A stretch of 64,000 nucleotides of DNA from Pseudomonas lundensis (GCF_001042985.1 NZ_JYKY01000008.1:1-64000), one strand, 5' to 3'. Shown: positions 1 through 8,914, counted from the first letter of the stretch. Made by a program: numbers and translations. The notes: generated by a model not told the origin, from the sequence alone.

Positions 1-244
1 AGGTCTCGTCGTCATTGAGGTGAGTGAGGCTTTCGACAATTTTGTCGTAGCAGTCCCAGTTGCGTGCTGCCCGGCCAATGCCGCCATACACCACCAGCTC
101 GGTCGGGTTCTCGGCCACTTGCGGGTCAAGGTTGTTCATCAACATCCGCAGCGGGGCTTCGGTCATCCAGCTTTTAGCCGTAAGACGGGTGCCACGGGCG
201 GCGCGGATTTCACCGTCGCGGTGACGGGTGTGAGCAGTTGTCAT
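1..244 (-). CDS. hutU: Urocanate hydratase, N-terminal part (cut by window edge)
   Basis: This is the first 81 codons of urocanase, which converts urocanate to 4-imidazolone-5-propionate in the second step of cytoplasmic histidine degradation. The translation begins [19 protein letters not shown] and continues with a typical urocanase N-terminus, including [18 protein letters not shown]. The rest of the protein (family size about 560 residues) lies beyond base 1. The ATG at 244 is preceded by a sigma-54 promoter and a HutC-type palindrome. hutC lies directly upstream on the same strand, as expected for a Pseudomonas hut locus. No hutD-like gene lies between hutC and hutU. Confidence 0.93.
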   Translation of the reverse strand, partial: MTTAHTRHRDGEIRAARGTRLTAKSWMTEAPLRMLMNNLDPQVAENPTELVVYGGIGRAARNWDCYDKIVESLTHLNDDET

Positions 245-313
245 GCAGTAATCCTTCATCAAATGGCATCAACGACATGAGGTGCAGTGCGGCAACTGCG
301 CACTTATACCAAC

Positions 314-326
314 CTGTATGTACAAG
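314..326. promoter_or_regulatory. HutC operator
   Basis: The palindrome CTGTATGTACAAG has the core TGTA-TG-TACA seen in Pseudomonas hut operators. It overlaps the predicted start point of the sigma-54 promoter, so bound HutC would block hutU transcription. Urocanate is the known inducer that releases HutC. Confidence 0.75.
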
Positions 327-331
327 TGAAT

Positions 332-346
332 GCAAGTGAAGGGCCA
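332..346 (-). promoter_or_regulatory. Sigma-54 (-24/-12) promoter of hutU
   Basis: Read on the minus strand the bases are TGGCCC-TTCAC-TTGC, matching the sigma-54 pattern TGGC[A/C]C-N5-TTGC with the invariant GG and GC at the right spacing. Transcription would start near base 320, about 75 bases ahead of the hutU ATG. RpoN-dependent hutU transcription is established in Pseudomonas. Confidence 0.8.
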
Positions 347-569
347 ACATGCAGCGCGCCTTCTGAGACGCGTGCCATGACAATAGGAAAATATTATTTA
401 AATCAAGATGTTATAAAAATTCAGATTTTCAGGACTCAGCTCGTTCTTAGCGAAAGCACGTGAAAAGTTGCCGCAACTTGGTGCGCAGACCGGCAAAAAG
501 GTAACGGAACTGCACCATAAGTAACGCGGGTAACACGCCCGCCCGCGCCAACGCCCACTCAGTGCCCAC

Positions 570-1322
570 TCAGTGCCCACACTGCCCTTGCAACCGATAG
601 CGCGAGCCCGGATACACCAGTCGCGCGCACCCCACCACGCCTTGGGCCGACCAGGTGCGGCGGCGAATCATCAGGCACGCTTCGTTTCGTTTGATGCCTA
701 GCAAACGGCACTCCGCCGAGGTGGCATGAATGGCTTCCACCACATGCTCGCCCCCGGTCAGCGGCGCAAGGTCCATCAAGTAGGCGTAGGCCGTGGTGCG
801 GGTGAAGTCCTGCTGCAGATAAAGAGGCGCAATCTGCGCATTGACGAAACGCTCCTCGATTTGCACCGGCACCTCGTTTTCGTAATGCACGATCACCGAA
901 TGAAACAGCCGCTCGATACCGTCCAGGGCGAAGGGCAAGGTCGGGCTGGCCTTGGCCGGGACCTCTTCAAGCACCATCACGTCGCTGCGGTGTACATGGC
1001 CGCGATCAGCGATTTCCTGCGCGATATTGTGAATTTCGAACAGTGCCGCCGTGCCCTTGGGCATCGCCACAAACGTCCCCACGCCTTGCATGCGCACCAG
1101 CAGGCCTTCGATGGTCAGCTCGCGCAAGGCACGGTTGATGGTCATGCGGCTCACGCCCAATTGCTGGAGCAACTCGCTTTCGGACGGCAACTTCGTATTG
1201 GGGAGCCAGGCACCGGAGCGGATTTTCTGCACGATGGCCTGTTTGACCCGCGCGTACAGGGGCGCCGGGCTTTCAAGAGAGAATGACTCGAGGGGCGAAT
1301 GGTCATCGACAGACTGGGACAC
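570..1322 (-). CDS. hutC: Histidine utilization repressor (GntR/HutC family)
   Basis: HutC represses the hut genes and is released by urocanate. The 250-residue protein has a GntR winged helix-turn-helix at about residues 20-85 (PLYARVKQAIVQKI, then LPSESELLQQLGVSRMTINR) and a UTRA ligand-binding domain from about 100 to 240. The GTG start at 1322 has AGGAG five bases upstream. The gene lies directly upstream of hutU on the same strand, with its presumed operator in the gap between them. The C-terminus continues a few residues (QGQCGH) past the usual GSRYRL ending of the family. Confidence 0.93.
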   Translation of the reverse strand: MSQSVDDHSPLESFSLESPAPLYARVKQAIVQKIRSGAWLPNTKLPSESELLQQLGVSRMTINRALRELTIEGLLVRMQGVGTFVAMPKGTAALFEIHNIAQEIADRGHVHRSDVMVLEEVPAKASPTLPFALDGIERLFHSVIVHYENEVPVQIEERFVNAQIAPLYLQQDFTRTTAYAYLMDLAPLTGGEHVVEAIHATSAECRLLGIKRNEACLMIRRRTWSAQGVVGCARLVYPGSRYRLQGQCGH

Positions 1323-1402
1323 AACAACTCCTGTTTATTGATTGGGGCAGGCCCGTGCGTGGCGCCAGTCTACCCGTCGCGCAGTCGCAGACAAACAGGG
1401 GC

Positions 1403-2107
1403 TTAACGCGGCATGTAATCGCGCTGCCAGCGGCGCGGGATGCGCAAGGAGATCACACCGAGCACGCAGGCAAACCCCGCGCTGAATAACATCGCCCTGA
1501 CGCCGAACCGAGCCTCCAGCCAGGCGCCCAACACCGCGCCTAGCAACATGCCGCTCCAGGGCACCAGTTGCACGCGCCAGCCGCTCTTGCGCTCGCCCAG
1601 CAGCCAGCGCCCCAGACCGCGGCCGAAACGCGACAGCGCCCCGGTCACGTACGTCAGCCCCACCGGCAACCCGTTGACCTGCTCCACAGCCGCATTAAGC
1701 ATGCCCATCGCCAGTATGGCCGCCAGCAAGGCCGGCACCTGCGACGCAAATGGCACCAGCCCGGCGGCACACAACAGCCCGGCAATGACCAGCATCAAGG
1801 GCAAGGCGCGGCGTCCGCCCCAACGCCCGAGCAAAATGCCCAGCGTGTTGCCTGCGATGAACGCCAGCACGGCAAAGAACAGGCGCAACACCAGGCTCGC
1901 ATCCCCCTGACTGATCGCCACCGCCAGGCGCGTGGTGTTACCGCTCATGAACGACACGAAATCGCCCGTGGCCAGAAACCCGATGGCATCGGTCATGCCA
2001 GCCAGCACCGAAAGGCTCGCCACCAACCCCAAGCCGACCCGCCCTCGCCAGGCTCGCACGCGCAGGTGTACGGGGTTGATCGGGGGTCTGAGCGGAGCAG
2101 GTAACAT
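1403..2107 (-). CDS. DUF1275 (YoaK family) membrane protein
   Basis: A 234-residue hydrophobic protein with about six membrane segments. It carries the DUF1275 hallmark near its N-terminus: SVLAGMTDAIGFLATGDFVSFMSGNTT, written here in part. Family members sit in the inner membrane and their substrate is unknown. I start at the ATG at 2107 because AAGAGG lies eight bases upstream; a GTG two codons earlier would be too close to that ribosome site. An imperfect inverted repeat (2135-2156) lies just upstream. Nothing in the context assigns a role. Confidence 0.85.
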   Translation of the reverse strand: MLPAPLRPPINPVHLRVRAWRGRVGLGLVASLSVLAGMTDAIGFLATGDFVSFMSGNTTRLAVAISQGDASLVLRLFFAVLAFIAGNTLGILLGRWGGRRALPLMLVIAGLLCAAGLVPFASQVPALLAAILAMGMLNAAVEQVNGLPVGLTYVTGALSRFGRGLGRWLLGERKSGWRVQLVPWSGMLLGAVLGAWLEARFGVRAMLFSAGFACVLGVISLRIPRRWQRDYMPR

Positions 2108-2134
2108 CGGCACAACCTCTTAAGGATGAAGGCC

Positions 2135-2156
2135 GTTCAATGATGGCCAATTGAAC
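2135..2156. repeat. Inverted repeat upstream of the DUF1275 gene
   Basis: GTTCAAT and ATTGAAC are exact inverted arms separated by eight bases. The repeat sits 28 bases upstream of the DUF1275 start codon. It could be an operator, but no regulator is known for it. Confidence 0.35.
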
Positions 2157-2336
2157 ACCGCCTTACCAGTACTCGTCAGTTTAATCCCTGGAAGCATTCA
2201 GAAACGTCTGCAACTAAAGTGAGAGCGAACCAATTTCAAAATGCGCGTCTAATGAACACTTTGTTCAAGGATGACGGGCACTTCGGTGTTTGTACGACAA
2301 GGAGCGCACTCGCCCGATTTGATACAGAAGACCTTC

Positions 2337-3002
2337 ATGTTCCCGATCGACTGGAAAAAAAACCGCTTCGCGTTAGCCGCTGTCCCGCTGCTGCTGATCG
2401 CGGGCACTGTCAGCCTTAGCTCCCACGTCGAAGACGCTTTCGCCCAACCGGCCGATGGGGTTCAGACCCTGGTGTTCATGCGCCACGCTGAAAAACCGGC
2501 TGACGGTCTGGGGCAACTGACCTGCCAGGGCCTGAACCGCGCCATTGATCTGGCGACGTTGCTGCCGCAGAAATATGGCAAGGCGGATTACGTGTTCGCC
2601 GCCAACCCGTCGCGTCAGGTCGAAGAAGGCGCCGAGGATGACGCCTACAGCTATGTGCGGCCGATGATGACCATCAACCCCAGCGCCATCAAACTGGGCT
2701 TGCCCATCAATCTGGAGTTTTCGGCCAACGATACACGGCAACTGGCCAACGAGCTGACAGACGACAAGTACCACAACTCGACCGTCTACACCGCCTGGTC
2801 CCATGGCTACCTACCCGAGCTGATTAACACGGTCGCGGGCAAGGCCACCGGAAAAAAAGTCTCGCTGACCGAAGACTGGGCCGACAGCGATTTCGACTCC
2901 CTGTATGTACTGACCCTGACCTGGCACAACGGCAAAGCCACCCTGCTCAGCCGCGTCGATAAACAAGGGCTGAACAACGGCGCCAAAGCCTGCCCGAGCT
3001 GA
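2337..3002 (+). CDS. Secreted histidine phosphatase family protein
   Basis: A 221-residue protein with an N-terminal signal or anchor (basic DWKKNR, then FALAAVPLLLIAGTVSL) and the phosphohistidine motif RHAEKP at residues 49-54, where His50 would be the catalytic nucleophile. The histidine phosphatase superfamily hydrolyses phosphate esters; the substrate here is unknown and the location is probably periplasmic. A longer reading from 2271 would add 22 residues ahead of the signal peptide, so I use the ATG at 2337. The gene stands alone and converges with the EamA gene, with no gap between the two stop codons. Confidence 0.8.
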   Translation: MFPIDWKKNRFALAAVPLLLIAGTVSLSSHVEDAFAQPADGVQTLVFMRHAEKPADGLGQLTCQGLNRAIDLATLLPQKYGKADYVFAANPSRQVEEGAEDDAYSYVRPMMTINPSAIKLGLPINLEFSANDTRQLANELTDDKYHNSTVYTAWSHGYLPELINTVAGKATGKKVSLTEDWADSDFDSLYVLTLTWHNGKATLLSRVDKQGLNNGAKACPS

Positions 3003-3938
3003 TCAGGCCAGTGCCTGGCGGGCGGACGCATGACGGCGTACGGCCCAACTGACGCCACTTAACAGCAGGATCACGGCCAGTGATTCCAGCAACGTCGGCC
3101 AGCGCTGCACATAGACAAAGCCATAAAACAGCGCGAACAGTGTTTCAAACACGATCAACTGGCCGCTCAAGGTCAGCGGCAGCCGCCGCGAAGCCGCATT
3201 CCACAGCCGGTTGCCGAACCATGAGCCGACGACCGCACACGCCAGATTGATCGCCCAGAACCCCTGCCAGCGGGCGTCACTGACGTCGGCGTGCGCAGCC
3301 TCCAGCGACAGCGCATGGGCGACGGCCCAGATCAAAAGCCCCAGCACACCCGTGGTCACGCCCCACAAGCTCGACCATTCACTGCTGGTGAATGAACTGT
3401 GTTTCAAGTACCGCGCGTTGGCTGTGGCAAATCCCGTCCAGCACACCAGTGCGCCCATGGCACAGGCAATGCCCAGTATTTTTTCAGCCAACGGTTGCCC
3501 GACATCGGCGCCAGACAAGGCCTCAAGGTTGATGCACAGCATCCCGGCCAGCACCAGCAGCAACGGCCAGATCAGGCGAGTCAGCGGCACGGCCCCCGCA
3601 TCGCTGCGGCCCAGCCAACTGATGGTCAACGGCAATACGCCGATGATCAGTGACGCCACGGCGATCCCCACCCACTGCACGGCGGCGGCCAGCAGCATGT
3701 AATAAATCAGGTTGCCCAACAGGGCGAGCTTCACCAGTGTCATTACGTCGCGCAGGGTCAGTTGGGTCAGCAAGCGCTTGGCGTTGGGCAGTATCAACAG
3801 TGCCGACACTGCGCCGTACAGGATAAAACGGGCACAACTGAGGAGCAGCGGACTGAACTCCGGTAACAGCACCGGCACCAAAAACACCCACCCCCACACG
3901 GCACCTGCCATGCCGGCATAGACTATCCCGCGCTTCAT
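3003..3938 (-). CDS. DMT-superfamily (EamA) transporter
   Basis: A 311-residue integral membrane protein with about ten transmembrane segments arranged as two EamA repeats. It begins MKRGIVYAGMAGAVWGWVF, and the GWVF-type start is typical of the family. Members export amino acids, nucleotides or related metabolites; the substrate here cannot be read from sequence. A LysR regulator is transcribed divergently about 150 bases away, the usual arrangement for a regulator and its exporter target. Confidence 0.85.
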   Translation of the reverse strand: MKRGIVYAGMAGAVWGWVFLVPVLLPEFSPLLLSCARFILYGAVSALLILPNAKRLLTQLTLRDVMTLVKLALLGNLIYYMLLAAAVQWVGIAVASLIIGVLPLTISWLGRSDAGAVPLTRLIWPLLLVLAGMLCINLEALSGADVGQPLAEKILGIACAMGALVCWTGFATANARYLKHSSFTSSEWSSLWGVTTGVLGLLIWAVAHALSLEAAHADVSDARWQGFWAINLACAVVGSWFGNRLWNAASRRLPLTLSGQLIVFETLFALFYGFVYVQRWPTLLESLAVILLLSGVSWAVRRHASARQALA

Positions 3939-4085
3939 TACGTATGCTCACAACCTGAAAGAGGCTGCAAGAATAGGCATTCCACGCTTGAGTGACTAAA
4001 GAGCATTTGGCATTCAGGCATTCCTTATGGGAATAATCCAACACACTTGCAGCCCACCCGCAGAGTCTGCCCCACAGGAACACCC

Positions 4086-4988
4086 GTGAGCCGCTACCTG
4101 AAACACTTGCCACCGCTCGACACGCTGATCACGTTCGAGGCGGTTGCCCGTAATGGCAGCTTTACCCGCGCCGCAACCGAGCTGTGCCTGACCCAAAGCG
4201 CCGTCAGCAAACAGATTCGCACCCTTGAAGATGCCCTCGGACTCTCGTTGTTCGAGCGTCAAGCCCGGGGTATCAGCCTGACCCGCGCGGGCGCCGGCCT
4301 GTTTGCAGAAGTCAGCGCGATGCTTGAGCGACTGCAACACAGTGTCAACCGGATCAAGGTGGAACATGCGCCTACTGCCGTGACGGTGCAGTGTACCCAC
4401 GCTGTGGCACAGTTCTGGCTCTTTCCGCGTCTACTGGCGTTCAACACCGCTCACCCCGGGATCACGGTCAACATCCACGCCAATAATGGTCTGGACGAGT
4501 CGAGTACAGCGGATTACGATTTCTCGATCTTGTACGGTAATGGCAAGTGGTCATCACTGGATGCCCATCTCTTGTTTGCCGAATGCGTGTACCCGGTGGT
4601 CAGCGCTGACTTGCCTGTGGCAGACATTGGCGCACCGTCTGATGTGCAAACGCTGCCCCTGATCGAGCTGGATTCATCCGGCTGGAACTGCATGGACTGG
4701 CGCGACTGGTTCCGGCATTTCGCGATTGAGCACACCCCCTCGCCCGACAGCCCGCTGTTCAACCAAGTGACGCTGGCCTATCAGGCAATCATGCAAGGCA
4801 TGGGCGTCGGGCTGGGCTGGGATTTTATGGTCAGGGACAAAATCGACAGCGGCGTGCTGCGGCGCGTCGGCCCTTATGAATGTATCAGCGGTAATGCTGA
4901 CTACCTGGCGCACTCTCGGCATAAAACGTTGTCAGAGGCAGCAGTTATTTTCCGACACTGGCTTTTGCATAAAAGCCCGTGCGTTTAA
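4086..4988 (+). CDS. LysR family transcriptional regulator
   Basis: A 300-residue LysR regulator. The N-terminal helix-turn-helix (about residues 9-68: LDTLITFEAVARNGSFTRAA, then TQSAVSKQIRTLEDALG) has the GcvA-like form. It is followed by a periplasmic-binding-protein-like effector domain. I choose the GTG at 4086, which has AGGA seven bases upstream and gives the usual N-terminus MSRYLKHLPPLDTL; an upstream ATG at 4047 would add 13 atypical residues. Divergent from the EamA exporter, which it probably controls. Confidence 0.85.
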   Translation: MSRYLKHLPPLDTLITFEAVARNGSFTRAATELCLTQSAVSKQIRTLEDALGLSLFERQARGISLTRAGAGLFAEVSAMLERLQHSVNRIKVEHAPTAVTVQCTHAVAQFWLFPRLLAFNTAHPGITVNIHANNGLDESSTADYDFSILYGNGKWSSLDAHLLFAECVYPVVSADLPVADIGAPSDVQTLPLIELDSSGWNCMDWRDWFRHFAIEHTPSPDSPLFNQVTLAYQAIMQGMGVGLGWDFMVRDKIDSGVLRRVGPYECISGNADYLAHSRHKTLSEAAVIFRHWLLHKSPCV

Positions 4989-5018
4989 TCCTTACATTTG
5001 AATGCTCGAGGAGCTTGC

Positions 5019-5243
5019 ATGAAGATCAATGTGATCGCTGTACCGTTGGTGATGGTGGCAATGCTGGGGCTGGCCGGGTGCGCCTCGCCGAGCGTGGTGA
5101 CCCTGCAAAACGGCACGCAATACCTGACCAAAGACCTGCCAAAAACCAAAACCAACGACGGCTTCTACGAGTTCGTGGACATTGCCGGCAAGCACATCAG
5201 GATCAAGGCTGACGACGTGGCCACCATCAAAACCGACGATTGA
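5019..5243 (+). CDS. YgdI/YgdR family small lipoprotein (DUF903)
   Basis: A 74-residue lipoprotein. It has a signal peptide with the lipobox LAGC (Cys21) followed by the DUF903 core VVTLQNGTQYLTKDLPK and a conserved YEFVDIAGKHIRIKADDV segment. It is probably anchored in the outer membrane; the function of the family is unknown. The ATG at 5019 has GAGGAGC upstream and replaces a start seven codons earlier that lacks a ribosome site. A perfect 28-base palindrome follows the stop. Confidence 0.85.
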   Translation: MKINVIAVPLVMVAMLGLAGCASPSVVTLQNGTQYLTKDLPKTKTNDGFYEFVDIAGKHIRIKADDVATIKTDD

Positions 5244-5250
5244 CGCCCAG

Positions 5251-5278
5251 GCAACGGCAAGCAATTGCTTGCCGTTGC
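5251..5278. terminator. Bidirectional hairpin between convergent genes
   Basis: A perfect 28-base palindrome (arms GCAACGGCAAGCAA and its complement) lies between the lipoprotein gene and the end of the DAO oxidase gene. Neither side has a clear T-tract, so it may stabilise 3' ends rather than act as a textbook terminator. Confidence 0.6.
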
Positions 5279-5283
5279 GCAGT

Positions 5284-6573
5284 TCAGTTCAGGGCATCGA
5301 GCATTCGGTAGTAGGTGATCCCGGCGGCAACGTACAAGCGTTGCAGGCTGTGGAACGGGATGCTGCGAATGGGCGTGACCGGGAACGGGAAGTCACTGTC
5401 GGTTCCCGCCACGCGCGCCGCCAGATGCTTGCCCAACAGGGTCGACATGGCAATCCCGCGGCCGTTGTAGCCCATCAGTATCGACAGTCCCGGCTGAGGT
5501 TCATGCAGCTGCGGCAACACACTCTGATTCAACGCAATGCGCCCGCTCCAGCGGTATTCGACGGCCACCCCGGCCAGTTGCGGGAACAGCATCACCATTG
5601 AGCGTTCCAGATGCGTCCAGTCCCCGGCCCGGGTCGGCTCCGCAAACGGCCCGCGACCGCCCAGCAACAAGCGGCCCTGGGCATCCATCTTGAAGTACAG
5701 CAACAGGCGACGCGCATCCGAACACACTTCACCTCCCGGCAAGATGGTCTTGCGCAAGTCAGGGGGCAGCGGACGGGTGGCGATGATGAAGCTGTTGGCC
5801 GCCAGTACGGTCTGGCGCAAGCCCGGCCACAGGTTGTCGGTGTACCCGTTGGTGGCCAGCACCACCCTATCGGCGCTGACCGTGTTGCCTTGGGCAGTGG
5901 TCAATTGCCATTGTTGCCCCACACGCCGCAAATCGGTCACCCGGCTTTGGCTGTGAATGGTGACGCCACGGCCCAACGCTGACTTGGCCAACCCGCGGGC
6001 ATAGTTCAGCGGATGCAAACTGCCCGCGCGCGGGTCGACCCAGCCGCCCAGATAATTGTGCGTACCCAGACGCTGGCATACCGCATCACGGTCCAGAATC
6101 TCGGCGGCAATCCCTCGTTGCTGCCATTGCCGGGCCCGGTGTTCAAGCGCTTTCATGGATACGGCGGACACGGCGGGCTGGATCCAGCCTTTACGGCTGG
6201 CTTCGCAGGCGATGCTGTACTCGCGAATCAAGGCAAAGACTTCATCGGCAGCCCCTCCGCAGGCCTCGATGATGCGCTCGCCGCGCGTCTCGCCGTAACG
6301 CTGGAGCAACTGATCGGGGTCGTACTTGAGGCCCGGAATCACTTGCCCGCCGTTGCGACCCGATGCCCCCCACCCGGGTTCGCCAGCGTCCAGCACGCAC
6401 ACGCTGATGCCTGCTTCGGCCAGCCTTAATGCCGTGACCAGCCCGGTGTATCCGGCCCCGACAATGGCCACGTCCACGCGTTTGTTTTCACTGAGCGGCG
6501 GCGTCATGGCGCCGGGCCGGGCCGTGGCTGACCACAGCGAAGGCGGCAACTGACCGCTGGAAGCAGATTTCAT
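5284..6573 (-). CDS. FAD-dependent amine/amino-acid oxidase (DAO family, PuuB-like)
   Basis: A 429-residue flavoprotein of the DAO fold. The dinucleotide motif VAIVGAGYTGLVTALRLAEAG lies near residue 35 and is followed by GWGASGRNGGQV, typical of gamma-glutamylputrescine oxidase-like enzymes. These oxidise an amine or amino acid, releasing ammonia and peroxide. The ATG at 6573 overlaps the stop of the upstream ABC ATPase (ATGA), so the enzyme is translationally coupled to an amino-acid uptake system and probably acts on the imported compound. A longer reading from 6699 lies inside the ATPase gene and is not credible. The substrate is unknown. Confidence 0.85.
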   Translation of the reverse strand: MKSASSGQLPPSLWSATARPGAMTPPLSENKRVDVAIVGAGYTGLVTALRLAEAGISVCVLDAGEPGWGASGRNGGQVIPGLKYDPDQLLQRYGETRGERIIEACGGAADEVFALIREYSIACEASRKGWIQPAVSAVSMKALEHRARQWQQRGIAAEILDRDAVCQRLGTHNYLGGWVDPRAGSLHPLNYARGLAKSALGRGVTIHSQSRVTDLRRVGQQWQLTTAQGNTVSADRVVLATNGYTDNLWPGLRQTVLAANSFIIATRPLPPDLRKTILPGGEVCSDARRLLLYFKMDAQGRLLLGGRGPFAEPTRAGDWTHLERSMVMLFPQLAGVAVEYRWSGRIALNQSVLPQLHEPQPGLSILMGYNGRGIAMSTLLGKHLAARVAGTDSDFPFPVTPIRSIPFHSLQRLYVAAGITYYRMLDALN

Positions 6574-7316
6574 GAGGTAACCTCGTCCGTCTGGTTCAGC
6601 AGACGTCGCAGAAAATCCTGGGTACGCGGGTGTTGCGGGGCGCTCAGCACTGTTTTGGCAGGCCCGGCCTCGACAATGTGGCCGCTGTGCAAGAAACACA
6701 CTTTGTCCGCGACATCCCGGGCAAATCCCATCTCATGGGTGACGACGATCATGGTCATGCCCTCGTCGGCCAGACGCCGCATGACCGTGAGCACTTCACC
6801 CACCAGTTCCGGGTCGAGGGCCGAGGTCGGCTCATCGAACAAAATGGCTTGCGGGTTCATGGCCAGCGCGCGGGCAATCGCCACGCGTTGCTGCTGCCCG
6901 CCGGACAAGGCGTCCGGGTAGGCGTCCATGCGGTGGGCCAGACCGACTTTTTCGAGCAGCGCCGTGGCCTGCTTGCGCGCCGCTTGCGGGTGTTGCTTGA
7001 GCACGTAAATCGGCCCTTCCATCACGTTTTCGAGCGCCGTGCGGTGCGGGAACAGATTAAAACGCTGAAACACCATGGCCACACGCGTGCGTAACTGATG
7101 GATGCTCTTGTCGTTGCGGTCCACGCGTTGGCCGCTGACCAGGATCTCGCCCCGGTTGTAACTTTCCAGGCCGTTGATGCACCGCAACAGCGTCGATTTG
7201 CCCGACCCCGAAGGGCCGATCAGGCACACCACTTCGCCTTGCCCGACTTGCAGATCCACCCCTTCAAGCACCGGGACGCTGCCGAAATGCTTGTACACAC
7301 CCTTGAGTTCAATCAT
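6570..7316 (-). CDS. Polar amino-acid ABC transporter, ATP-binding protein
   Basis: A 248-residue ATPase of the GlnQ/HisP class. It shows Walker A GPSGSGKST, a Q-loop (VFQRFNLFPH), the signature LSGGQQQR, Walker B AILFDEP and the H-loop VTHEMGFA. It powers uptake through the adjacent permease. It overlaps the permease gene upstream (7313-7316) and the oxidase gene downstream (6570-6573) by four bases each. All four genes from 8796 to 5284 therefore look like one operon. Confidence 0.95.
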   Translation of the reverse strand: MIELKGVYKHFGSVPVLEGVDLQVGQGEVVCLIGPSGSGKSTLLRCINGLESYNRGEILVSGQRVDRNDKSIHQLRTRVAMVFQRFNLFPHRTALENVMEGPIYVLKQHPQAARKQATALLEKVGLAHRMDAYPDALSGGQQQRVAIARALAMNPQAILFDEPTSALDPELVGEVLTVMRRLADEGMTMIVVTHEMGFARDVADKVCFLHSGHIVEAGPAKTVLSAPQHPRTQDFLRRLLNQTDEVTS

Positions 7317-7969
7317 GAGGTTCTCCGCGTCGCGAAGCGTGCTTCCAGGCGACGCAAACCGAAGGACAACGGCAGGCTCATTGACAGGTAAAGCAAGGCC
7401 ACCAAGGTGTACACCGTCATGTTTTCGAACGTCGAAGAGGCGATCAACTGACCTTGGCGGGTCATCTCGGCCACGGTGATGGTGGACACCAGCGAGGAGT
7501 CCTTGAGCATCATCACCAGCGTATTGCCGTAGGGCGGCAAGGCGATGCGGAACGCCTGGGGCAATACCACGCGGCGCATGATCATCATGCCGCGCATGCC
7601 GATGGATTCGGCGGCTTCGATCTGGCCGTGGTCAATGGCCTGGATGCCGGCGCGGAAGTTTTCGGCCTGATAGGCCGAGTATGCGATGCCCAGACCAATC
7701 ACACCCGCCTGCATGGCGCTGAGCTGGATGCCGAAGTCGGGCAATACGAAATAGATATAAAACAGCTGAACGATGATGGGCAAACCGCGAATCACGTTGA
7801 CCACGCCTATGGCGAACAACGCCACCGCGCGGATTTTGGAAACCATCATCAAAGCGAATACAAGACCGATCAGCGAACTCAGCACGAACGATCCCGCAGT
7901 GACTTGCACAGTAACGACCGCCCCTTTCAACAACAGCGGGAGGAAGTCCAACGCGTCCTGGAGAAACAT
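7313..7969 (-). CDS. Polar amino-acid ABC transporter, permease
   Basis: A 218-residue inner-membrane permease of the HisM/GlnP family with about five membrane segments. The EAA loop that contacts the ATPase is visible (QIEAAESIGMRGMMIMRRVV). It is the only permease in the operon, so it would act as a homodimer. It lies between the binding-protein gene and the ATPase gene. Confidence 0.93.
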   Translation of the reverse strand: MFLQDALDFLPLLLKGAVVTVQVTAGSFVLSSLIGLVFALMMVSKIRAVALFAIGVVNVIRGLPIIVQLFYIYFVLPDFGIQLSAMQAGVIGLGIAYSAYQAENFRAGIQAIDHGQIEAAESIGMRGMMIMRRVVLPQAFRIALPPYGNTLVMMLKDSSLVSTITVAEMTRQGQLIASSTFENMTVYTLVALLYLSMSLPLSFGLRRLEARFATRRTS

Positions 7970-7996
7970 AAGTTACCTGCGAAACAACACATGAAA

Positions 7997-8020
7997 CGGC
8001 CCGCAGCAGCGTGCGGGCCG
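7997..8020 (-). promoter_or_regulatory. Intercistronic hairpin after the binding-protein gene
   Basis: CGGCCCGCA and TGCGGGCCG are exact nine-base arms around a six-base loop, between the binding-protein stop and the permease start. Such hairpins protect the binding-protein transcript and lower downstream expression. There is no T-tract. Confidence 0.6.
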
Positions 8021-8028
8021 AGGAATCA

Positions 8029-8796
8029 TCAGTTCAGTTTCCACTGCTCAATGATGCGGTCCAGCGAGCCATCAGCCTTGATCGCGGCGATGCCCTTGTT
8101 CACTTGCGCAAGTGTTTCGGGGTCGTTCTGGCGCATCACGATGCACACATCGCCCACCACGACCGACTTATAGGTGTCCGACAGTTTCAGCCCCTTGGTC
8201 TGCTTGGGGTTGGTGGCCATTTGATACGCCACGATGGGACGGTCGCCGAATGCAGCCTTGATCCGGCCCAACCGCAGGTCGCGCATCATGTCGGCCACCG
8301 AGTCGTAGCTGCGCACTTCCTTGAAACCGCCATGCCTGTTCAAGGCATCAATAAAGACCGATCCCACTTGGGCACCGACGATTTCCCCTTTCAGGTCAGC
8401 CATGCTGGTGTAGGTTTTAGGGTCTTTTTCCTGAAGGATCAGCCCTTCACCGTAGCTGTAAATCGGGTCGGAGTACTGCACGACCTTCTCGCGCTCAGGG
8501 GTTTTGAGCATGGCGGCCGAGATCAGGTCGATCTTGTTGGACGTCAATGAAGGAATCAGCGCAGAAAAGACGCTTTGTTGAATATCCGTCTCGAAACCGC
8601 CCGCTTTGCCGATGGCTTCAATCGCGTCGACCATCATGCCCTGGGTATGCCCGCTTTTGATGTCAACGAAGGTAAACGGAATGCCTGTGGCGGTAGCCCC
8701 GACGCGATAGGTCGGTGTAGCCAGTACGCTGGCAGATCCCATCATGCCCGCGGCGATTGCACACACGAGCGTGAGCACTTGAAATTTTTTCTGCAT
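8029..8796 (-). CDS. Amino-acid ABC transporter, periplasmic substrate-binding protein
   Basis: A 255-residue family 3 solute-binding protein. The signal peptide (MQKKFQVLTLVCAIAAGMMG, cleaved near SVLA) precedes a mature part with YRVGATATGIPFTFVD and a typical GLILQEKD...DLKGEIVGAQVGS lobe. It captures the ligand for the permease/ATPase pair. I start at 8796, where GGGAGA lies upstream; a start 20 codons earlier would place extra residues before the signal peptide. First gene of the leftward operon; divergent from the IclR regulator. Confidence 0.92.
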   Translation of the reverse strand: MQKKFQVLTLVCAIAAGMMGSASVLATPTYRVGATATGIPFTFVDIKSGHTQGMMVDAIEAIGKAGGFETDIQQSVFSALIPSLTSNKIDLISAAMLKTPEREKVVQYSDPIYSYGEGLILQEKDPKTYTSMADLKGEIVGAQVGSVFIDALNRHGGFKEVRSYDSVADMMRDLRLGRIKAAFGDRPIVAYQMATNPKQTKGLKLSDTYKSVVVGDVCIVMRQNDPETLAQVNKGIAAIKADGSLDRIIEQWKLN

Positions 8797-8914
8797 GGCG
8801 AATCTCCCTGTGGTCGCTTTTATTATCCTGATAACGCCTTGAAACAGCCTCCGCACCCTCTGGTGTTAAAAGCCGGCATCGACTATAAACAATTTACCTA
8901 AATCGTAAAGAGAT

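Noticed and set aside
20..280. An 86-codon reading on the plus strand across the start of hutU
   Set aside because: It is antisense to hutU, has no ribosome site and no recognisable domain; hutU matches its family clearly.
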